Positions 25,555 to 36,900 of a stretch of DNA of 64,000 bases are shown here, in pieces (position 1 is the first letter of the stretch; each line of letters begins with the position of its first letter). The stretch comes from JASGKO01 sp049840595 (GTDB lineage: Bacteria; Verrucomicrobiota; Verrucomicrobiia; Chthoniobacterales; Chthoniobacteraceae), in assembly GCA_049840595.1 (NCBI GenBank), contig JASGKO010000027.1, positions 48,648-112,647 of the forward strand. Direction: 5' to 3'. The position numbers and the translations under genes are program-made. The notes under the pieces were generated by a model that saw only the letters and a program-made list of their open reading frames with translations, made no database searches and was not told where the DNA came from.

Positions 25555-26910
25555 CTATTTCTCTGCTTTCCGCGCCTGCTCGAACTGGGCGCGCCAAAAC
25601 TCCAGGCGTTCCTTGATGCGCTTTTCATTCCCATTTTCGGTCGGCTCGTAATAGACGCGACCCTCGGGCAGGTAGGCTTGGGGGACGAAGCCCTCGTCAT
25701 AGTCGTGGGCGTATTTGTAGCCTTCGTGGCCAAAGGCTTTCGCAGCCTTGGAATGGCTCTTGTCGCGAAGGTGGCGCGGGACGGCGAGGGTGACGCCTTC
25801 CTTGACCTCGGTGGTCGCTTTGTTGATCGCCAGATAGGCGCGATTGCTCTTGGGGGCGGTGGCGACATAGACCGCCGCGTGGGCGAGGATGATCCGGGCC
25901 TCGGGCATCCCCACAAATTCGACCGCCTGCTGGGCCGCCACGGCGACGACGAGCGCCTGGGAATCGGCCATGCCCACATCCTCGCTGGCGCAGATCACGA
26001 TCCGGCGGGCGATGAAGCGGATGTCCTCGCCCGCGTAAAGCATCTTGGCGAGCCAGTAGATCACCGCATCGGGATCGCTCCCGCGCATGCTTTTGATGAA
26101 GGCGCTGATCGTGTCGTAGTGCTGGTCCTCATCGGCATCATAGACGACTGCTTTGCGCTGGATGCTTTCCTCGGCGATCGCGCGGTCGATCCGGATGGTC
26201 CCATCCGCGCCGGGCGCGGTGGTGAGAACGCCGATTTCGAGCGCGTTGAGGCACTTGCGGGCGTCGCCATCGGCGGTGACGGCGAGATGCTGGAGCGCGT
26301 CCCCGGTAATTTCCACCGGAGTTGCGCCGAGGCCGCGTTCCTTGTCGGCGAGCGCCCGCTGCAGGAGCGCAACGAGATGCTCGGGCGCGAGCGGTTCGAG
26401 CTGGAAGACCTGCGAGCGCGAAACGAGCGGGCTGTTCACATAGTAGAAGGGATTGTGCGTAGTCGCGCCGATGAGGCGGATCACGCCGCTCTCGACATCG
26501 GGCAGCAGCACGTCCTGCTGCGCCTTGTTGAAGCGATGAATCTCGTCCACGAAGAGGATCGTTTTCGCGCCGCTGTTTTCGAGGCGGTTGGCGGCGGCGG
26601 CGGTGACCCGGCGCATATCGGCCACGGTGGACTCCACGCCGCTGAGTCGCTCGAAGCGGGATTGCGTGGCGCTGGCGATGATCTGCGCCAGGGTGGTCTT
26701 GCCCGTGCCGGGCGGGCCGAAAAGGATGATCGAGGAAATGCGATCCGCCTCGATCGCGCGCCGGAGCAACCGCCCGGGCCCGAGGATGTGCTGCTGGCCG
26801 GCGTATTCATCGAGCGAGCGGGGGCGCATCCGTGCTGCCAGCGGCGCGGCGGAAGTGGCCACTGCCGCCGCTGGTTCCGCAGATGCTTCGTTTTGAAAAA
26901 GGTCGGCCAT
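25555..26910 (-). CDS. rarA: Replication-associated recombination protein A (MgsA)
   Basis: A 451-residue clamp-loader-like AAA+ ATPase that acts at stalled replication forks. N-terminal PLAARMRPRSLDEYAGQ precedes Walker A GPPGTGKTT (about 64-72). Then come Walker B ILFVDEIHRFNKAQQD, sensor 1 LIGATTHNP and the C-terminal MgsA tetramerisation region ending with PEGRVYYEPTENGNE. Length and order match the family. Confidence 0.94.
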   Translation of the reverse strand: MADLFQNEASAEPAAAVATSAAPLAARMRPRSLDEYAGQQHILGPGRLLRRAIEADRISSIILFGPPGTGKTTLAQIIASATQSRFERLSGVESTVADMRRVTAAAANRLENSGAKTILFVDEIHRFNKAQQDVLLPDVESGVIRLIGATTHNPFYYVNSPLVSRSQVFQLEPLAPEHLVALLQRALADKERGLGATPVEITGDALQHLAVTADGDARKCLNALEIGVLTTAPGADGTIRIDRAIAEESIQRKAVVYDADEDQHYDTISAFIKSMRGSDPDAVIYWLAKMLYAGEDIRFIARRIVICASEDVGMADSQALVVAVAAQQAVEFVGMPEARIILAHAAVYVATAPKSNRAYLAINKATTEVKEGVTLAVPRHLRDKSHSKAAKAFGHEGYKYAHDYDEGFVPQAYLPEGRVYYEPTENGNEKRIKERLEFWRAQFEQARKAEK

Positions 26911-27005
26911 GGATGGGAAGAAGATACGCGGGAAGAAAAAAACGCACCCGCATTTTTCGCTTTGGAAAATGGAACCGGCTCGCGCATGGTGAAGCCCTGC
27001 CGTCC

Positions 27006-27548
27006 ATGAGCCGCAATATCGTTTACTTCGACCTCGAAACCCAGCGCACCGCCAACGACGTGGGCGGCTGGAACAAAAAGCGCGACATGGGCATGTCCCT
27101 CGGCGTGACCTACAGCACGGCCTTGAATGAATACCGGGTCTATTCGGAAAAGCGGGTGAACGAGCTGGTGGATCAATTACTCCGCGCGGACCTGGTGGTC
27201 GGCTTCAACGTAGTGAGCTTCGATTACGAGGTGCTGATGGGCTACACCATCCTCGACCTGCCGCACCAGTGCCATACGCTGGATCTGATGCTGGATCTGG
27301 AAGTAAAACTGGGCCATCGCCTGAGCCTCGACGCCGTGGCCAGTGCCTCGCTGGGCGTGGGCAAAACGGCCGACGGCCTGGAAGCCATTCGTTGGTGGCG
27401 CGAGGGCAAGCTAATGGAGATCGCGGAATACTGCTGCTTCGACGTGAAGTGCACCAAGCTGGTGCACGAGTACGGGATCAAGCATCATAAACTCCACTAC
27501 ACCGACCGCTTCCAGCAAAAGCGGAGCGTGGAAGTAGAGTGGAAGTAG
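27006..27548 (+). CDS. RNase H-like DEDD 3'-5' exonuclease (YprB-like)
   Basis: A 180-residue ribonuclease-H-fold protein. Exonuclease acids appear in YFDLETQ (motif I), GFNVVSFDYEVL (motif II) and EYCCFDVKCTKLV (motif III). Such short proteins are often annotated helicase-associated or YprB-like exonucleases. The frame extends upstream to 26832, overlapping the rarA start; ATG 27006 was chosen because the conserved sequence begins there. Its stop codon lies within the first units of the 11-bp tandem repeat. Confidence 0.75.
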   Translation: MSRNIVYFDLETQRTANDVGGWNKKRDMGMSLGVTYSTALNEYRVYSEKRVNELVDQLLRADLVVGFNVVSFDYEVLMGYTILDLPHQCHTLDLMLDLEVKLGHRLSLDAVASASLGVGKTADGLEAIRWWREGKLMEIAEYCCFDVKCTKLVHEYGIKHHKLHYTDRFQQKRSVEVEWK

Positions 27549-27615
27549 GGTAGAAGTAGGGTAGAAGTAGGGTAGAAGTAGGGTAGAAGTAGGGTAGAAG
27601 TAGGGTAGAAGTAGG
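27542..27615 (+). repeat. 11-bp tandem repeat (GAAGTAGGGTA), about 6.7 copies
   Basis: Six perfect copies of GAAGTAGGGTA followed by GAAGTAGG. The first copy includes the stop codon of the exonuclease gene (27546-27548). A related GTGGAAGTAGAGTGGAAGTAG just upstream suggests that the array grew from the end of the coding sequence. Confidence 0.95.
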
Positions 27616-27657
27616 TGGCTTTTCATGGCGTGGCCCTTTTGAGCTACCTCCCGCCCA

Positions 27658-27693
27658 ACGAAAAAGGGCGCCTGTTTCTCACAGACGCCCTTT
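27658..27693 (-). terminator. Terminator of the sigma factor gene
   Basis: On the minus strand, AAAGGGCGTCTGT pairs with ACAGGCGCCCTTT (one G-U pair) and is followed by TTTTT, 25 bp past the sigma gene stop. Confidence 0.85.
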
Positions 27694-27717
27694 AAATTGC
27701 TAGTGCTTACGCGCGGT

Positions 27718-28581
27718 TTAGTAACCGTTCAACTCATGTCCCTGGAGTGCCTCAATCGGCTTCTCCTTCTTCTGCAGAGCGCGGCGCAGCTTCGACAGCG
27801 CGATGTTCTGCAACTGGCGGATACGCTCGCGGGTCACCCCGAATTTCTTGCCCACTTCTTCCAGCGTCTTCGGCTTACCGCCGTCGAGGCCGAAGCGGGA
27901 GAAAATGATCTTCTTCTCGCGCTCGTCGAGCACAGTGAGCAGGTCGCCCACTTCATCGCGCAGGTTGCGATCGCGGAGCATCTCGAACGGCGTCAGCGCC
28001 TCTTCGTCGCCCACGATTTCGCCGAACTCCGTGGAGTCGTCGTCACTGATCGGTGCGTCGAGCGAAGCCGGACGGATCGATACCGTCTTTAGCTGCGAAA
28101 CTTTCGCCGCCGAGAGGCCGATCTCTTCCGCGAGCTCGTCATCCGTAGGTTCACGACCGAGTTCCTCGCTCATCTGGAGCGAGACGCGGCGCATCTTGGA
28201 AATTTTGTCCACCAGATGGACGGGCAGGCGGATCGTCTTGCTCTGGTTCGCCAGCGCGCGCTTGATGGATTGCTTGATCCACCACGCCGCGTAGGTCGAG
28301 AGCTTGCCACCCTTCGCGGGGTCAAAGCGTTCCACCGCCTTCATCAGGCCGATGTTTCCCTCGGAAATCAGGTCGAGCAGCGGGAGGCCCAGGTTGGCGT
28401 AGTCATGGGCAATTTTTACCACCAGGCGGAGGTTGGAGCGGATCATCAGGGAACGCGCAGCCTTGTCGCCCTTCTTGATCTTCGCGGCGAGTTCGATCTC
28501 GTCCTCGGGCGTCAAAAGCGGGATTTGCCCGATTTCACGCAGGTAAATTTTAATTCCAGAATCTGTATCTTCGGCAGCCAT
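27718..28581 (-). CDS. RpoD-like (sigma-70, group 2 type) sigma factor
   Basis: A 287-residue sigma factor with regions 1.2 to 4.2 but no region 1.1. Region 2 is seen in SNLRLVVKIAHDYANLGLP, DLISEGNIGLMKAVERFD and STYAAWWIKQSIKRA. Region 3 starts at TIRLPVHLVDKISK, and region 4.2 is TLEEVGKKFGVTRERIRQLQ. Lack of region 1.1 and the short length suggest a group 2 or compact primary factor. It directs RNA polymerase to -10/-35 promoters. Divergent from comM/yifB. Confidence 0.9.
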   Translation of the reverse strand: MAAEDTDSGIKIYLREIGQIPLLTPEDEIELAAKIKKGDKAARSLMIRSNLRLVVKIAHDYANLGLPLLDLISEGNIGLMKAVERFDPAKGGKLSTYAAWWIKQSIKRALANQSKTIRLPVHLVDKISKMRRVSLQMSEELGREPTDDELAEEIGLSAAKVSQLKTVSIRPASLDAPISDDDSTEFGEIVGDEEALTPFEMLRDRNLRDEVGDLLTVLDEREKKIIFSRFGLDGGKPKTLEEVGKKFGVTRERIRQLQNIALSKLRRALQKKEKPIEALQGHELNGY

Positions 28582-28906
28582 ATCATTTGGACAGCTTGCG
28601 CTGTCATCGGTTCAGTCTTATGTATTTACATTGAATACGGATTGTGAGAATGGCACGGATGCCACTCTGAAAGCAATACTTATTTAATCCCATTAAACAT
28701 TCAATTTTTGGACGGGGTTCAAATTTTCTTGTTCAAAATATCTTTCCGTTTTCTAAGATTCATCGGAGCAATTTTTGTTCTAAGTCGGCCAATAAGTGAA
28801 TCGCGGCGCAAAAGTTCGGTGGACGGCTTTTGCTTGATGTGCTTCTTTTTTGATCCCCTGCTACTTCCCTATTGGCTGGCGAGCCCCTTTCTGTCAGCCT
28901 CGTCGG
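28582..28906. promoter_or_regulatory. AT-rich divergent promoter region
   Basis: A 325-bp AT-rich gap between the sigma factor gene (leftward) and comM/yifB (rightward). It should hold both promoters. I see no certain -35/-10 pair or small RNA. Confidence 0.45.
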
Positions 28907-29992
28907 ATGCTGGCCAAAGTTTATTCAGCCGCCGTGTATGGGGTGGATGCGTTTGAAGTAGAGATTGAGGTGAATGCCGCCGGTGGACTTCCGGCCATCA
29001 TTATTGTGGGACTTCCTGACGCAGCGGTGAAGGAAAGTCGCGACAGGGTGACCACCGCGATCAGCAACAGCGGCTACCACTGGCCCCGTGGCCGCACCAC
29101 CATCAATCTCGCCCCGGCCGACGTGAAAAAGGAAGGCCCCAGCTTCGATCTGCCCATCGCTCTCGGCATGATCGCCGCCGCCGAAGAGATGGACCTCAAG
29201 GAGGCGGAGAACTTCGCCTTCGTCGGCGAGCTCGCCCTCACCGGTGCCATCCGCCCGGTCAAAGGCGTGCTGCCGGTGGCCATTGAAGCCCGTGCCCGTG
29301 GCCGGACCGCCCTCTTCGTCCCCGAGGCGAATGCCACGGAGGCCGCGATGGTCGAGGGCATCACCGTCTATGGCGTGCGAACCCTGCGCGAGACCTTCGA
29401 GTTCCTGCGCGGTCATGGAAAGCTCACCCCGGTCGTGCAGGATGTCCGTGCCTTCTTCGAGTCGCGCCAGCGCTTCGATTTCGATTTTTCCGAAGTCAAA
29501 GGCCAGCCCAGTGTGAAGCGCGCCATTGAGGTCGCCGTCGCCGGTGGGCATAATCTCATCATGATCGGGCCGCCCGGCTCCGGGAAGTCCATGCTCGCCA
29601 AGCGCATCGCTACCATCATCCCGCCCATGACCCTGGAGGAAGCGATTGAGACAACCAAGATCCACAGCATCTGTGGCCTGCTCGATGCGAAGCATGCCTT
29701 CGTTGCCCATCGTCCCTTCCGCTCGCCCCATCACACCATCTCCGATGTCGGCCTGCTCGGCGGCTCTGCCACGCCCACGCCCGGCGAGATCAGTATCGCG
29801 CACCACGGTATTTTGTTCCTCGACGAGCTCCCCGAGTTTAAACGCTCCACCCTCGAAGTCATGCGCCAGCCCTTGGAAGAGGGCAAGGTCACCATCTCCC
29901 GCGCCGCCGGTTCCATGACCTTCCCCGCCCAGTTCATGCTCATCGCCGCCATGAACCCTTGCGCGCAGGGATGGAAGCGGTGTAGTATTTGA
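28907..29992 (+). pseudogene. comM: ComM/YifB Mg-chelatase-like AAA+ ATPase, 3' truncated
   Basis: The reading frame gives 361 residues where about 500 are expected. ComM is a hexameric helicase that helps branch migration during natural transformation. Present are the N-terminal fold (YSAAVYGVDAFEVEIEV), Walker A GPPGSGKSML (about 221), Walker B ILFLDELPEF (about 302) and the start of the conserved AAMNPC segment. After that Cys codon (29968) the sequence changes to unrelated AQGWKRCSI and a stop. The lost end includes the cysteine-rich motif and sensor-2 region. Accessory DNA begins here. ATG 28907 was chosen over 28850. Confidence 0.85.
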
Positions 29993-30483
29993 GCATGAAA
30001 ATCCTAGGCCTTACGGTCTCACTCGTTTTCACCGGGACAGGGACGTAAGCGAAGCTGATCTAAGAATAAAAAACCGCCTGCTCGCGGCCTCGCTCATTCT
30101 CATTGGAAAGGATGGAAGTAAAGTTGTTATCAATAGGGTTTCCTTCTATTTGGTATAACTTTAGGTTTTTAAGTAACCCGATGTCATTGATCGTGAACAT
30201 CTATCGGATGCAAAAGCATGCAAATATCGCCAAACAAGACTTTTCAACCTTGATTGCGCAGCATCACACATTAGAAATTGCTATTATTAAATCGATATTT
30301 ACTGGACCGCATCCTGCAAGATTACAAGATTAGCGTGGCTACCATTTCACCACTTTACAGCGACTATCATTCAGTAAAACTAATACAAGACACAGTAAAT
30401 CTCATGGAGCAAAGTTGTGAGTGATACAGTCGCATCAGTGTCAGAAGCAGAACTGCCACCGGCAGTACGCTTAGGCAGTTAGT
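29993..30483. other. AT-rich stretch without a supported gene
   Basis: About 490 bp past the truncated comM. A 76-codon ORF at 30103 has no recognisable features and was not accepted. A tiny ORF near 29996 (MKILGLTVSL) resembles the start of a signal peptide but stops at once. This may be debris at the boundary of the accessory region. Confidence 0.4.
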
Positions 30484-30942
30484 CTAAGGGCATGTCCATT
30501 GCAAGTAAATGACACATCGTTGATTTTCCTCGGAAGTGACAACTGTAACAAAAGAATTTATGGAAGTTAAATAATGCAAAACTAAGGTAGGCTGAGCAGG
30601 CTTCCACCATGCTTCTTTTGGAGGTTTAAAAAATACGTTAGATAACGACTTTTTAGCTAGTGCCTTTGTTTTGAAATCAGCGCCCGCTTGTTTAGGCATA
30701 TTAAGTTTTGCCAGCCAGTTAGGGTTATATTCAGCGTTTCTTAAAACAAACCGCTCAACAACCGCACTTGGTGGGAAATCGAGTTCAGTATCCCGCTGTA
30801 TCTGTTTCATTTGTGCCGCTGTGTTCAGCTCCTTATCTGCTTTTGGCGCACCTGAACAGAGCGGAGCAGGTTCTATGAAGATCAATCCAAGGAGAATGAA
30901 ATTCAATCCAATCACGCTCTTTATTGCAATTGTATTAATCAT
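30484..30942 (-). CDS. Small exported protein, candidate immunity partner of the YD-repeat protein
   Basis: A 152-residue protein with an N-terminal hydrophobic segment (SVIGLNFILLGLIFIEP) that could be a signal peptide or anchor, then a charged alpha/beta-looking domain. No known family was recognised. It begins 18 bp after the YD-repeat gene on the same strand, exactly where immunity genes sit in polymorphic toxin loci. Export would suit protection against a toxin acting in the periplasm or envelope. Function is inferred from position only. Confidence 0.5.
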   Translation of the reverse strand: MINTIAIKSVIGLNFILLGLIFIEPAPLCSGAPKADKELNTAAQMKQIQRDTELDFPPSAVVERFVLRNAEYNPNWLAKLNMPKQAGADFKTKALAKKSLSNVFFKPPKEAWWKPAQPTLVLHYLTSINSFVTVVTSEENQRCVIYLQWTCP

Positions 30943-30960
30943 AACTTTTGGCGTGTGTCA

Positions 30961-33900
30961 TCATGGGCTATATGCATTATCTGATGTATCAACATCATAA
31001 CCCCCCTGCCCATTAAACGTAAATTCCTGCTTCCAATTCCACCACATATGCTGAGGCTGCATAGCAGAATATTTAACATAATCTCTTATCCTTTTATCAT
31101 TCGCAGCGTTGCCAAAAGATCTTCTATCCATTGTATTTGACATCCATACATTTAACGTGGCTTTGCAACCTTCCATGCTATCGATGGTGGCCCAAATTCT
31201 ATAACTCCCGATTGCACTTACGTATAAATGCATATTGGTATAGCTTCTATAGAAATAATCCAAAAGATCATTTTCCGCCGTTACCGGATCAGTGCCAGGA
31301 GGATCCTGCACGTTGTGGAAGTATCCAGCTGCAATATCAGGGTTCTCATTGTTTCCCGGCCTCCAACCCGGGGATGTCTTATGGTATTTCTTCCAATTAA
31401 ATGGATTAAGAGATACAAGATGCATTGCCCTGTTAACATCCACCTTCGGAGGAGTCCAATGGCTAACTACAAAAGTATAATAATCATCCTCATCCATAAC
31501 CCATAACGCCTCCGGTCCGACGGGCGAAAAAAAGTTAACTAAAATACTTGTAACAGATGTCTCACCGCAATAATCTTGATTATTGACTAGATTATTATCA
31601 AGCATGCAGTAGAGATTCTCCCCGCCTTTTTCGGCTATAGGGTCTCTAGAGATCCACCGCCCTGCAACCGGCGCATAATACCGATACCCATAATATAAGA
31701 GCCCTGTTTCGGCATCCGAATATTTCGTAGAAAATCTCCAAGGATTATTGGCTGCATACACTCCTGTTCCGCGAATCGCCTCCCCAAACGGCCCATATTC
31801 ATACTGTGCCGCCACGGACCCGTCTGATGCCTTCTCCATCGCTACCACGTTTCCATTGCCGTCATAACACGGCAGATAAGTTCCCGCATCAGCGGGCAGC
31901 GATTCATTAACGGCGAGCAGCCCGCCAACTCCTCCCGCACCTTGCAGCGATTCGCTGGCATCAAGACCCCACACTTCCGTCCGCTTTACTGCATTTGAAT
32001 TCTTGCCATCGAGTTCAGAAATTACATTCCACCCATCATAGACGTAGCGGGTGTCATTAAGTTTTCGCTCACCGCTGTCGAAAAAGAGGCCACTGATGCT
32101 GGCATTGGTGTTGCTTAGCGACATGTTTTTGACAACAAATTTCACATGCCCACGAATGCCCCAAGTAAGGTATTTTCCGAAGTAAAAGGCACTAATCGGC
32201 TCTGTGTCTAAAAGCGTTCCTGCGCTGCCGCCATCATAAACATAAACTAAAGCCTGTCGTTGATTGACATCCCAATCCAAGAAATACATGCTCAGCCAAT
32301 GCGACTGACCGTCGGTGATGTTAACATCGATGAAAAGGGTTCCTCCGTATAACCGACCTGCCGAGCCAGTCCCGCCTCCTGGAGGTAGTATAGCGCGAGG
32401 ATCGGTCGTTGAACCAGCCCAAGTGCCTGCAGTTCCCCCCGTTACCGTAACGGTGGCATAGCTCGGGGCGCTGGAGTAACTATGAGTATTATCTCCATAG
32501 AGGTAATAACCGTCCTGCCCATAGGTACCCTGCCAGTTCCCTTGTGTGTTGTTGTCGGTCAAGCTGTAAAAGGCAGCAACACTGCTAGTAGAGGTTAGCG
32601 GCTCTTGGTAAACAACCTTTTGCACCCGACGTCCCAAATAGTCATAAGCAAAGGTGAGTTTACGCTTGGCTCCATCGGGGACGCCGACGAGACTATCCAT
32701 CTCGGCTAGGCGACCAGCCGAACTCCAAGTGTAGCTCCAGAGCCCGTCGTGGAGAAGATTTCCTGCATTGTCATACTGGAAGCCTTCTGGCCCGTGAGGA
32801 ACCAATAAGTGACCACTGGTGACGAGCCATGCGGCATGCCCGGCTCCATCGGCATTACCCCGCTCTCCACCAATGGTTATTGGTAGGTAGGCCGCCAACC
32901 CAGTCCCGGAATATTTAACCGGTACTCCGTAGTAAAACCAATCACCAGTGCGCTGGGCCGGAGCACTATTCACGCTTACCGCAGAAGCCGAATTGGCAGT
33001 CCCTACAACATCCACCCACGGAGGGATCGTTCGTTGGACATACTGGTTGCGGCTATTGGTGGAATAGGTGATCGTCTGGTCGTTTCCTCCCGAAGAAGAA
33101 GTCCGGTTCCCGATACCATCGTAATCGTAGAGATATTTATAGCCAGGCAATGGTAGCGACGATGAATTATATCGCTTGCCGAGTGTAACCTCGCCAGTCG
33201 TCTTGTATTCATATTTCCAATAAGTTCCATCCGTGGTTTGAGCAGCGCTAATCCGATGATTGAGTTGATCGTAGGAGTAGTTTAGCCCGGAGATCGTGCC
33301 AGCGGTGTTACTCAGATTGCTGACACTGGAGATACGGTCAACCTTATCGTGATTGTAGGTGGAAGTTAAAACTGTCTGTAACCACCGGCAGTAAACGTGG
33401 CACTATGGACAAGATTCTGGTTCGGTTCATAGGCATAAGTGACCGAGAGCGAGCCGTTGGTGATGCTGTTCAATCGCTGGCCATTGTCGTAATTGTAGCC
33501 TTGCGACAAGAGGGTCGTTCCCGAACGATCCGTTGAGAGCGTCTGCCGATTGCCGTAGGCATTGTAGCCGGTGTGCACGTGGATCCCTGACAGCAGCGTG
33601 CTGCTGGTCATGGTGTCATCTTGGAGCTGGCTATCCGTGGTGTAAGCCAGAGTTCGCGAACCCACCGCGTCCGTGACGGTCCCAATGCGGCCCAGCCGAT
33701 CCCGGGTATAGGTGACATTGTCTGAATTGCCGCTGCCGTAACTGACGCTCAACTGATTGCCCGCGTAATCGTAACCATAAGTGGCCGTGACTGGATTCGC
33801 ATTGGCGTAAGTGTGAACACGTCCGCCATCGGTGTAGGTATAGGTTTCCGCATTACCCACCGCATCTGCCTTACTGCTCAGATTACCCATTTTTGGATCA

Positions 33901-36900
33901 TTATAAGTCCAAGTCGTTGTGCCTTTGGCCGTTGCCATCGTTGCCATGCGTCCCTGTGTGTCATAGGTGTAGATCAAAGTATAAGTTTGAGCCCCACTCA
34001 CCGTGTGCAAGTCGCCCGATGGATAGTAACTGTACCCAGTAGTGGAAAGATCGGGTAGAGTGACCATAGTTTTGTTACCCCGCCAGTCGTAAGTATATTT
34101 AGTGACTTGGGCCGGGTAACCCAGCGTCACCGTGTAAATCTGGTCAGCATTGGTGTAGGTGGTAGTGGTGACGGCAGAAGAACCATTTTTGGTTTCAGTG
34201 CTGGTATGCACACGATTGAAGACATCGGGCACATAAGTCACCGAATGGATGATTGCTCCTGTGCTGTCCTTGATCGTCGTCGAGTCCAGAAACTCGTGGG
34301 TATAGTGATTGATCACCGAACTGTTATCGGGATTGGTCGTGGTTTCCGTGCGCGTCTCGCCGCTTCCATATACCGTAACCCGCTCGGTCGTGCGACCGTA
34401 GTTGGTACTCCAAGTATGATTTCCGGAGGGCGTCGTTTCCAAGAGCGATGCTACAACAGGAGTGCTACTGCCCGCAGTGTCATAAATATCGGTCTCGGTG
34501 CGCTGGACTACGGTGCTGTGGTCGCTCGCATAACTGGTCGTCGTTTTGGTGATCTGATCAGAACCGCCGTAGTCAATCACCCCATTGCCTGCCGCACCAC
34601 CAGATCCAATGTCCCGGCAAATGACGCTTTGCCGTCCTTGATTGTCATAGTCGAAAAGAGTGGTATCACCATCGGCATCCGTCTTGGCTACCGGCTGTCC
34701 AAGGTAAGCTCCCGCAGGGGTGTAAGAGGTGAGTGCGGAATAGCTCGTAGTCGAAGGAGTGCTCGCATTGTAGGTGATGGACATTTGGCGACCGGCCATA
34801 TCCGTCACTGTTTTGACGGTAAGGCTGTTAAATTTGTCGCTGCTACGTGTCTCAGTATCGATGACCTGCCCTGACGCGGTGGTGTAGGCATGTTGCGAAG
34901 GACGCCCAGCGGTGCCTCCGACGCTGTAGGGCTCTCCGTCCTGATAAGAAGTTTCCACGACTGTGGACAAATCCGGGTTGGTAGTGGTTTTCACCGGATT
35001 GCCGCTCGCATCCGTCGTATATGTGTAGTTGGTTGTATGAATAACCGCATCGATGGCCGATTTCTGGCGTCCAGCCAAATCATAGGTGGCCTGGCTTTCG
35101 ATGATCTGACTGGTTCCATCGGTTCCGACTCTAGTCGTCTTCAATATGTTTCCATCCGGGTCGTAAACATAACTTGTAATGATACCGTCGCGGGTTTCAC
35201 TCAACACGCGGCCTAACGCATCGTAAGTGTAACTGATCATCACACCGTCGCGACCCGTTTGAGAGTCCACACCGTAGCAACCGTAAGCCGTATGCTGACT
35301 AGTTCCATCATTATAAGAAATAGTCATAGGGCGACCATAGGAATCGGCTTCAGTAGTGGCCGAATTACTAATCGTCAAACCCGACGCGATATCAGTGATC
35401 ACCTGACTGACTTGATGTCCTACGCCATCAGTGGTGGTTACGGTCTGAGTGCCCGCAGTGATGGCGGTTCCTGTAGAGTTTGGCGCTCCACTACTCACCG
35501 TGGTAGTGGTCCCACTGTAACTATAGAAAGTCATTGTTCCATTAGGATTCTTCACACTGATCGTGCGATACAAACCGGAGGATTCGCGAGTAGTGGTGGT
35601 CACCAAATTCGTGCTGTCACTCAAAGCCGCTCCTGGTGTCGTACAGACGATATGTTGACTTACTGAGTTCCCAGAAGAATCGTGGGATTCCACAGAATAA
35701 GTGCGTCCAACTTCATTGTTGGCCAGCGTAGTAGCTACTGTCGTAGTGCTCCCATCAGAGCTGTATGTATAGGTTTCGCATCGGTTGTCGGAAGCAGTGC
35801 TGCATGGTGTCGCGGGAACTATGCTATTCTTGTACCTGACTAACATGCTGATAAATTCGACCACTGGAATCGTAAGTATATTGCTCCCAATTGCCAGAAG
35901 GATAAGTCACTTGCTCCAATTGACCGATTGCAGAACCGGTAATTGCTGTAGTGTAATAAGTCCACGTCGTAACGAGATTCGCACCGGAAGGGTCCAGCGC
36001 TTCCGAAATTTCCCTCGGTCCCCCATGGGAAGACTTGCCACACAGTTTGTTTGGAACTGGTGAGTTGATGCGAGCCGTTGTAAATATTCTGTAGAACCGT
36101 TTTCTGGGTATTACCCGAATTCCAAGTCGTCGTGAGGGATTCATCTCGATCTACGGTGGAATCCCCCTCAGCAGTGGCGATATCCCAAGAGTCACTCGCA
36201 GAGGTGTCGCACGTGCAATTGTAGATCTTGGTTTTACCTTCGTTGACGACGGTTATTCTCACCTTATTAGTAGTCGCACCGGAGCTATCGGGATTTTCTA
36301 CCGTGATGGTTTCGTAGGCTGTCGTTTGCCCGAGATGAGCAAAACTGATTGTGTAACCCGAAGAACCTTGCTGGAAGTTTACTGTTACCATTGGGGTGTT
36401 AATCCTTACAGGAAGGCCGGAACTATCCTGTTGGTAAATAACCAAAGGGTTATTAGCTGGCACCACATTCAAACTTCTTAAATTATAAAGCCTACTCCCA
36501 GCGCTCAAAGCGTCCAGATAGACACCACCCCCATCATTGTCGTCATTAATCGCCCCTAAGCTAATTGACATATGCAAACTAGCCTGATATACGTCCGTTT
36601 TTCCAGGAGTGCAAACCGACGCGCAAGTACAGCATTGCTTATCATCCGGAGTAACTTGAATTGCACCAATATCTATTATGCCAATTTGCGAGGAAACCGA
36701 TAAAGACCCATTATTAATCATACCAGCCCCCAGCAAAGGATGTAAAGAATAAAACAAGTTTTGGGTATCTGTCTGCAAAGTTGCGCCCGTAAATTTGCAA
36801 TATGCTGCAAAAGTATTATTTGCAGCGTATGAGCATATTGAGCCAAGCGATGGCGGAACTACATTTAAATGATGCGCATCGAGAAATATCGTTGGTCCGC

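Noticed and set aside
27542..27615. Tandem repeat as a CRISPR array
   Set aside because: Units are 11 bp with no spacers and no cas genes nearby.
27411..27626. Minus-strand ORF with a Tyr/Phe/Pro/Leu repeat
   Set aside because: It is only the translation of the 11-bp tandem repeat and has no start signal or neighbour support.
30103..30333. 76-codon ORF after the truncated comM
   Set aside because: AT-rich, no domain, no ribosome site; likely chance.
34107..34874. 255-codon plus-strand ORF inside the YD-repeat gene
   Set aside because: Antisense to regular YD repeats; its composition is explained by the repeats on the other strand.
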